NCBI GenBank assembly: GCA_036265385.1
Contig: DATAPD010000020.1
Location: forward strand, 1-64,000
Reading direction: 5' to 3'
Source of the DNA: DATAPD01 sp036265385
Lineage (GTDB): Bacteria; Acidobacteriota; Terriglobia; Terriglobales; Acidobacteriaceae
DNA: 64,000 bases
Shown: in pieces, positions 59,962 through 64,000 of the stretch
How positions within the stretch are numbered: the first letter of the stretch is position 1
Layout of the letters: the number at the start of each line of letters is the position of its first letter
Notes under the pieces: generated by a model
Told to the model about the DNA's origin: nothing
The model's database searches: none
Seen by the model: the letters and a program-made list of their open reading frames with translations, nothing else
Made by a program: the position numbers and the translations under genes

Positions 59962-60501
59962 ATGAAGAAAAAGAACGCAGAGCGCAATAACGATAGGGAG
60001 AGAAAGCCCATTTGTGTTGATGTGATCATTGAAACTCCGGGTAACAATCGAAATAAGTTCAAATACGATCCCGAGACAAAGATTATTAAGCTTTCCAAGG
60101 TCATGCCGGAAGGCATGCACTTCCCCTATGATTTCGGTTTCGTGCCCTCAACAAAGGCCGAGGACGGCGATCCTGTGGATGTATTAGTGCTGACCGATGC
60201 GCCTTTGTTCCCGGGGTGTGCGGTTGAGTGCCGACTGATTGGAGTTGTCGAAGCTGAGCAAGAACAGCAAGGAAAGAGAAATCGCAATGATCGGTTGATT
60301 GCGGTGGCCACGCAATCGATACGCTATTCCGACATTTATTCTCTTCACGACTTGGCTCCAAGTGTCATTCGGCAGATTGAAGAGTTCTTCGTGAACTATC
60401 AACGCGTTCGAAGTGTGACGGTTACGATCCTCGGCCGCGGGGGCCCCACGGCTTCAATGAAAATTTTAGAAAAAGCGTCGGTGCAAAAACCTGCTGCATG
60501 A
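59962..60501 (+). CDS. ppa: Inorganic pyrophosphatase (family I)
   Basis: A 179-residue soluble pyrophosphatase. The metal-binding signature is EDGDPVDVLVLTD, with FPYDFGFVPST upstream and GCAVECRLIGVVEAEQ downstream. It hydrolyses pyrophosphate to phosphate in the cytosol. The N-terminus (KKKNAERNNDRERK) is unusually charged. ATG 59962 fits the ribosome site (GGAAG) better than GTG 59959. The coupling with CHAD links pyrophosphate and polyphosphate handling. Confidence 0.92.
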   Translation: MKKKNAERNNDRERKPICVDVIIETPGNNRNKFKYDPETKIIKLSKVMPEGMHFPYDFGFVPSTKAEDGDPVDVLVLTDAPLFPGCAVECRLIGVVEAEQEQQGKRNRNDRLIAVATQSIRYSDIYSLHDLAPSVIRQIEEFFVNYQRVRSVTVTILGRGGPTASMKILEKASVQKPAA

Positions 60502-60689
60502 AGTGCAGATGGTAGGCAGAACTACCGAATTTTGGTTTGCGCTTTACAGGAATCTCCTTATCGACGACTGTTCGATACCCACCTACGATCTGGGATGTTG
60601 ATCAGCGGTCCTTTAGCTCCTCGCCGCGATCTCACATCAGCGCTCGGATCCTGCAAGCCCCGAGCCAGAGCGTACCTGGGAGGATTTTC

Positions 60690-61355
60690 GTGAACGAACT
60701 GCTTTCTGTTACCTGCAGAAAGGAACGGAGCCTTATCGCTCGCGCACGGCGTGGAGACTCCGACGCACAGCGGATTCTGATTGAAAAAAATCACAAACAA
60801 GTGTTCGCGGTGTGCCTGCGAATGACGCGAAGCGTCACAGATGCTGAAGATCTGACGCAAGAGGCGTTCGTGCACGTCTTGAGCCGCCTCAAGACATTTC
60901 GTGGAAAGTCTTCGCTTTCAACCTGGATATATCGTATTGCCGTCAATACAACCCTCATGCATTTTAGAAAGAACCAGATAAGGCGAGCCACATCCTTGGA
61001 GACAGGCCAGAATCCGTCGGATAGGGACGACTCGGGGCGCGAGCACATCGACGTGCCTCAAATAGACCAGCAGCTCAAAAGTGCATTGAATCGCTTAGCG
61101 CTTTCACGGGCCTTGGAAAAGCTTCCGACCGGGTGCCGAACAGTGCTGGAAATGCACGATATCCAAGGATATGCCCATCATGAGATTGCAAAATTGTTGA
61201 GGTGTGCCACTGGAACTTCAAAATCGCAGCTGCACAAAGCGCGCCGGAAAATGCGGGAAGCACTGCAGCCCGATTTCTGCAGACCGAGCATCGTTCCGCG
61301 GGAGCCAGTTTTCGGATACTCGGCCACTTCGCCGGTGATCCCTATCGCTGCATAA
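60690..61355 (+). CDS. ECF-like RNA polymerase sigma factor
   Basis: About 221 residues from GTG 60690, which has GGAGG 7 bp upstream. Region 2 is AQRILIEKNHKQVFAVCLRMTRSVTDAEDLTQEAFVHVLS (with the expected DAEDLTQEAF), followed by FRGKSSLSTWIYRIAVN. Region 4 is LEKLPTGCRTVLEMHDIQGYAHHEIAKLL plus SQLHKARRKMRE. No anti-sigma gene follows. The frame extends upstream to 60537, but that part is not sigma-like. Its regulon is unknown. Confidence 0.88.
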   Translation: MNELLSVTCRKERSLIARARRGDSDAQRILIEKNHKQVFAVCLRMTRSVTDAEDLTQEAFVHVLSRLKTFRGKSSLSTWIYRIAVNTTLMHFRKNQIRRATSLETGQNPSDRDDSGREHIDVPQIDQQLKSALNRLALSRALEKLPTGCRTVLEMHDIQGYAHHEIAKLLRCATGTSKSQLHKARRKMREALQPDFCRPSIVPREPVFGYSATSPVIPIAA

Positions 61356-61727
61356 TCCCCCAAATTCCACGGATGGAATCACACAAAGAGCGCCGCGAGG
61401 GAAGTCTCAGCCAGCGCTCTTTGGAGAGTCCACCCCCCTCATAAACAAGTGTGGACCGCTCAATGGGCCGAGAATACACGCCCTGATGCATTGGGCACAA
61501 CGGGCTGTCTGCTATCTCTGGCAACCACCGTATATCTAAGACTCCTTTTTGAAACCAAGTTCCAAATCTGAACCTTCTCCTTTGGCGTACTCTTAAGAAT
61601 GGAACTTTTCGGCTCGCCCTTTGCCCTCAACCCACAAAAAAAGCTGTCGCTCCGGAAACGTGTTTCCCGTCTAGCTTTGTCGTGAGCGAGGCCGGAACTC
61701 CTCTTGTTACCAACAATTTGCAGCTTC
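61356..61727. other. Gap between the sigma gene and the two-component system
   Basis: No convincing gene. The minus-strand frame 61460-61801 looks like a shadow. The region then leads into the Pho-box-like repeat, a short leader frame and a terminator described below. Confidence 0.4.
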
Positions 61728-61745
61728 GTGACAATTTTGTGACAA
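61728..61745 (-). promoter_or_regulatory. Pho-box-like direct repeat
   Basis: The heptamer GTGACAA occurs at 61728-61734 and 61739-61745, an 11-bp period. Read on the minus strand it is TTGTCACAAAATTGTCAC, close to the PhoB consensus of two CTGTCA units 11 bp apart. OmpR/PhoB-family regulators bind such repeats, and one is encoded just downstream. Confidence 0.5.
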
Positions 61746-61769
61746 GTGAGGAGGAGGTATCCATACATC

Positions 61770-61796
61770 ATGAGAGCAATCGCGCGTACCGGCTGA
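61770..61796 (+). CDS. Possible 8-codon leader peptide
   Basis: A very strong ribosome site (GGAGGAGGT, about 11 bp upstream) precedes ATG 61770, which reads MRAIARTG then TGA. A terminator hairpin follows 26 bp later, ahead of the regulator gene. The order leader frame then terminator resembles an attenuator; no regulatory codons stand out. Confidence 0.3.
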   Translation: MRAIARTG

Positions 61797-61821
61797 CACA
61801 CGGTGCGACGCCAATGCCGAG

Positions 61822-61851
61822 CGGCGCCTTCTTGGAGAGGGCGCCGTTTTT
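61822..61851 (+). terminator. Intrinsic terminator or attenuator ahead of the response regulator
   Basis: CGGCGCC (61822-61828) pairs with GGCGCCG (61840-61846) around an 11-base loop, followed by TTTTTGATG. It lies 22 bp before the likely start of the response regulator, so full-length transcripts from upstream must read through it. Confidence 0.65.
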
Positions 61852-61873
61852 GATGTTAATTGAGGGATCAAAG

Positions 61874-62605
61874 ATGCAATCGACGGTTAGAATATCCGTA
61901 TTCTCGAATAGCGTTCAAAGCCTTCCCATGGACCGCATATTGGTGGTCGAAGATGATCGAGCCGTGCATCGTGCATTGAAGCGCCTTTTTGAACCTGAAG
62001 GCTACGAGGTGCAGGCCGCTTTGGACGGTCTAAGCGGTGTGGAGGCGTTTCAGGCATCCGTCCCATCAGCGGTCGTCCTGGACATGCGCCTCCCGGGGAT
62101 GTCAGGTCGCGATGTGTGCCGAGAGATGAAACGGATCGCGGCTAATGTTCCCGTCATCGTTCTGAGTGCCGCTTCGGATGTAATGGATAAGGTTTTGCTC
62201 TTTGAGATAGGTGCCGATGATTATGTAACTAAACCATTTAGTCCGAAAGAGCTTTTGGCTCGTGTCCGAGCAGCAATCCGTCGTTCGGCTCGTCCGACCC
62301 TGTCAGATAGTTTTGCATTCGACGGTGTGTCTGTTGATTTTTCCAAAATGCAGGTGATTCGAGAGGGTCAGAACATTGCGCTGACGCCTCAGGAATTCAA
62401 GATCCTCAAGTTTATGGCGCAAAGTCCGGAACGTGTCATGACGCGTGAAGAGCTATTAAACGAGGTATGGGGCTACCAGAGTTATCCTACGACGCGAACC
62501 GTGGACAATCACATCCTGAAGCTTCGACAGAAGCTTGAGAAAGATCCATCGAACCCAGTGCATTTCCGAACCATCCACGGCGCTGGTTACAAGTTCGTGC
62601 CCTAA
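61874..62605 (+). CDS. OmpR/PhoB-family response regulator
   Basis: A receiver plus winged-helix protein. The family start MDRILVVEDDRAVHRAL is at ATG 61928, but that codon lacks a ribosome site; ATG 61874 has GAGGGA upstream and adds 18 residues. The phosphoacceptor is in VVLDMRLPGMSG, the conserved Lys in VTKPFSPKELL, and the effector domain ends in ILKLRQKLEKDPSNPVHFRTIHGAGYKFVP. It should act with the downstream histidine kinase. A dyad AGAATA-TCCG-TATTCT (61889-61904) lies between the two possible starts. The Pho-box-like repeat upstream suggests autoregulation. Confidence 0.9.
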   Translation: MQSTVRISVFSNSVQSLPMDRILVVEDDRAVHRALKRLFEPEGYEVQAALDGLSGVEAFQASVPSAVVLDMRLPGMSGRDVCREMKRIAANVPVIVLSAASDVMDKVLLFEIGADDYVTKPFSPKELLARVRAAIRRSARPTLSDSFAFDGVSVDFSKMQVIREGQNIALTPQEFKILKFMAQSPERVMTREELLNEVWGYQSYPTTRTVDNHILKLRQKLEKDPSNPVHFRTIHGAGYKFVP

Positions 62606-62640
62606 TTTCAAATGCATTGGAAAAATCAGGAGCGCCACGG

Positions 62641-64000
62641 GTGGTGAGCTTTCGGCTCCGCACGAAGTTCCTTTTCTCGTTATTTCTAGTCGGTCTAGGA
62701 CTAACCAGCGCCACGCTTTTTGTCGCTCGACGAACAGTGGAACGACAGATTCGGCTACAGATATTTCAAGACATTCGAAATTCAGTTTCTACTTTCCAAA
62801 ATGTCCAGCGACAACGTGAGCGATTTCTAGAGCATTCGGCTCAGCTGTTGGCCGATCTGCCAATTCTGAAAGCTCTGATGACAACGGAGCATGCGGCAAC
62901 CATCCAAGATGGATCGAAAGAGTTGTGGGGGGTGGCCGGATCGGATCTACTTGTAATCGCTGACCGAAATGGGTTGATTGTTGCTACACATACACGTCTG
63001 GGCGATTTCGGGAAGGAGTCGGCGCAAGCCGCATTGGCGAAATCGCTGCACGAAGAGGAGCATGCATGGTGGTTGGTCAATGGCCGACTGTATCAAATCT
63101 CCTTGCAGCCGATCGAGTCCGGACCGCACGGTGCCAGTCGTGGCCTCGGTTATCTCGTTCTTGGAGATGAAGTGGATGATGCGGTCGTGCGAGAGTTGAG
63201 TCAGGTTGCTTCCAGCCAGGTCGCGTTTCGCTATGGAAGCAACATCATCCGCAGCTCATTATCGAGTTTGCATGAGGCGGAGCTTAGTCATCAACTGAGT
63301 GAAAAACACTCGACCACCGGACGGGATCCGGAGGAAGTTCGATTAGGGCAAGAAAATTATTTGCAGGCAATCGTAAGTCTTTCTCCAGGGATTGAGCCTG
63401 GAGTGCAGTTGATAGTTCTGAAATCGTTAGATGAAGCGACAGCATTCCTGGGACAACTAAACCGGTTGTTACTTGCACTCGCTTTGGTTGCGCTCGCAGT
63501 CGCCAGTTCGATGGTCTTTCTGTTTTCTCACACTTTCACTCGTCCATTGGCGGCTCTTGTGGACGCTGTGCGTGCGCTAGGCAAAGGTGACTATGATTAC
63601 CCAGTTGCTGTGCGTGGGCAAGATGAAGTAGCCGAAGTTACGGCTGCTTTCCTTCGCATGCGCAGCAGCCTGAGAGAGAGCCAACGGAAATTGATAGAGA
63701 GCGAGCGGCTGGCCACGATCGGCAGAATGGCGAACTCGATCTCCCATGACTTACGCCATAGCTTGGCTGCAATTCTCGCAAATGCCGAGTTCCTCACCGA
63801 AAACAACCGCACGGTTTCGGACAGGGCAGAGCTGTACCAAGAAGTTCGTTCCGCCGTGAACGAAATGACCGAATTAATTGACTCTCTGCTGGAGTTCTCG
63901 AGAACGAGGGAGGCATTGCATCCTACCTATGGCGACCTTGAAGACTCGGTCGCGCGAGCCATCCATTCTGTGAGTGCACACCCAGATTTTCACTCCATCA
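62641..64000 (+). CDS. Sensor histidine kinase, truncated by the window end
   Basis: The frame runs from GTG 62641 (CAGGAG upstream) to the window end without a stop, at least 453 residues. An N-terminal membrane helix (FLFSLFLVGLGLTSATLFVA), a periplasmic sensor region (residues 35-270) with FLEHSAQLLADLPILKAL and DLLVIADRNGLIVATH (dCache/PAS-like), a second helix (LLLALALVALAVASSMVFLF), a HAMP domain (RPLAALVDAVRALGKGDYDY) and the start of the HisKA domain with the phospho-His in ANSISHDLRHSLAAI. The ATPase domain lies beyond the window. It forms a pair with the regulator 35 bp upstream. Confidence 0.88.
   Translation, partial: MVSFRLRTKFLFSLFLVGLGLTSATLFVARRTVERQIRLQIFQDIRNSVSTFQNVQRQRERFLEHSAQLLADLPILKALMTTEHAATIQDGSKELWGVAGSDLLVIADRNGLIVATHTRLGDFGKESAQAALAKSLHEEEHAWWLVNGRLYQISLQPIESGPHGASRGLGYLVLGDEVDDAVVRELSQVASSQVAFRYGSNIIRSSLSSLHEAELSHQLSEKHSTTGRDPEEVRLGQENYLQAIVSLSPGIEPGVQLIVLKSLDEATAFLGQLNRLLLALALVALAVASSMVFLFSHTFTRPLAALVDAVRALGKGDYDYPVAVRGQDEVAEVTAAFLRMRSSLRESQRKLIESERLATIGRMANSISHDLRHSLAAILANAEFLTENNRTVSDRAELYQEVRSAVNEMTELIDSLLEFSRTREALHPTYGDLEDSVARAIHSVSAHPDFHSI

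Noticed and set aside
61460..61801. 113-residue minus-strand frame upstream of the response regulator
   Set aside because: No domain, no ribosome site, and it covers the terminator and Pho-box region on the other strand.

Overview
The window looks like chromosomal DNA of an acidobacterium, most likely class Terriglobia (Koribacter or Terriglobus-like). This is inferred from the family mix: a VWFA-related acidobacterial domain protein, a CRTAC1/ASPIC-UnbV protein beside a TPR protein, a CadC-like winged-helix membrane protein, DUF2934, an S55 (SpoIVB-like) protein and small secreted families typical of that group. No phage, integrase, transposase, CRISPR array or classical defence island is visible.

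Layout. 0-7.3 kb: TPR and CRTAC1 proteins, a membrane protein, a small cluster of ABM/CMD-type proteins (two genes frameshifted), a PEP-CTERM protein and an M23 peptidase. 7.9-12 kb: gabD, then a translationally coupled pair of a ferritin-like (DUF455-like) protein and a TPR protein. 12.3-17.6 kb: small penicillin-binding protein, YCII protein, MarR plus ClC-CBS channel, membrane-anchored serine protease. 17.7-24.4 kb: CadC-like regulator, small secreted proteins, glutaredoxin, M23 peptidase, and a MetF-MetV fusion overlapping an AcsE-like methyltransferase. 24.4-30.2 kb: ClpC, LolD, a LolC/E permease with a duplicated 5' end, an ICMT-like protein. 30.2-39.4 kb: beta-propeller protein, S55 protein, VWFA protein, ZIP transporter, SRPBCC membrane protein, YchF, DUF4149. 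39.6-47.3 kb: a long minus-strand run ccmF-ccmH-ccmI-like-membrane protein-htpX-moxR-transglutaminase-MBL protein. 47.6-54.4 kb: DUF2934 and the mutasome cassette imuA-imuB-dnaE2. 54.6-59 kb: tRNA-Glu(CUC), PfpI-like protein, isoquinoline-1-oxidoreductase-type IorA/IorB with a dihaem c-type cytochrome. 59-64 kb: CHAD protein, pyrophosphatase, ECF-like sigma factor, and a two-component system cut by the window end.

How genes fit together. The imuA-imuB-dnaE2 order is the known SOS mutasome; an 11-bp direct repeat (GAAT-N7-GAAT) lies next to a TTGACA promoter upstream of imuA. IorA/IorB and the dihaem cytochrome form a periplasmic oxidation chain, and the Ccm genes elsewhere in the window mature such cytochromes. 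CHAD (polyphosphate binding) plus pyrophosphatase, followed by an OmpR-family system preceded by a Pho-box-like direct repeat, suggests a phosphate theme.

Most unusual: degenerate tandem arrays with a strict 7-bp period. They occur in intergenic DNA and also inside dnaE2, where three separate in-frame insertions enlarge the protein. Second: the lolC/E start region is duplicated around a 75-bp hairpin-rich repeat, with all six base differences between the copies synonymous. Third: two small genes about 1.4 kb apart each need removal of exactly one base to restore a family-like protein, which may be real decay or assembly error.
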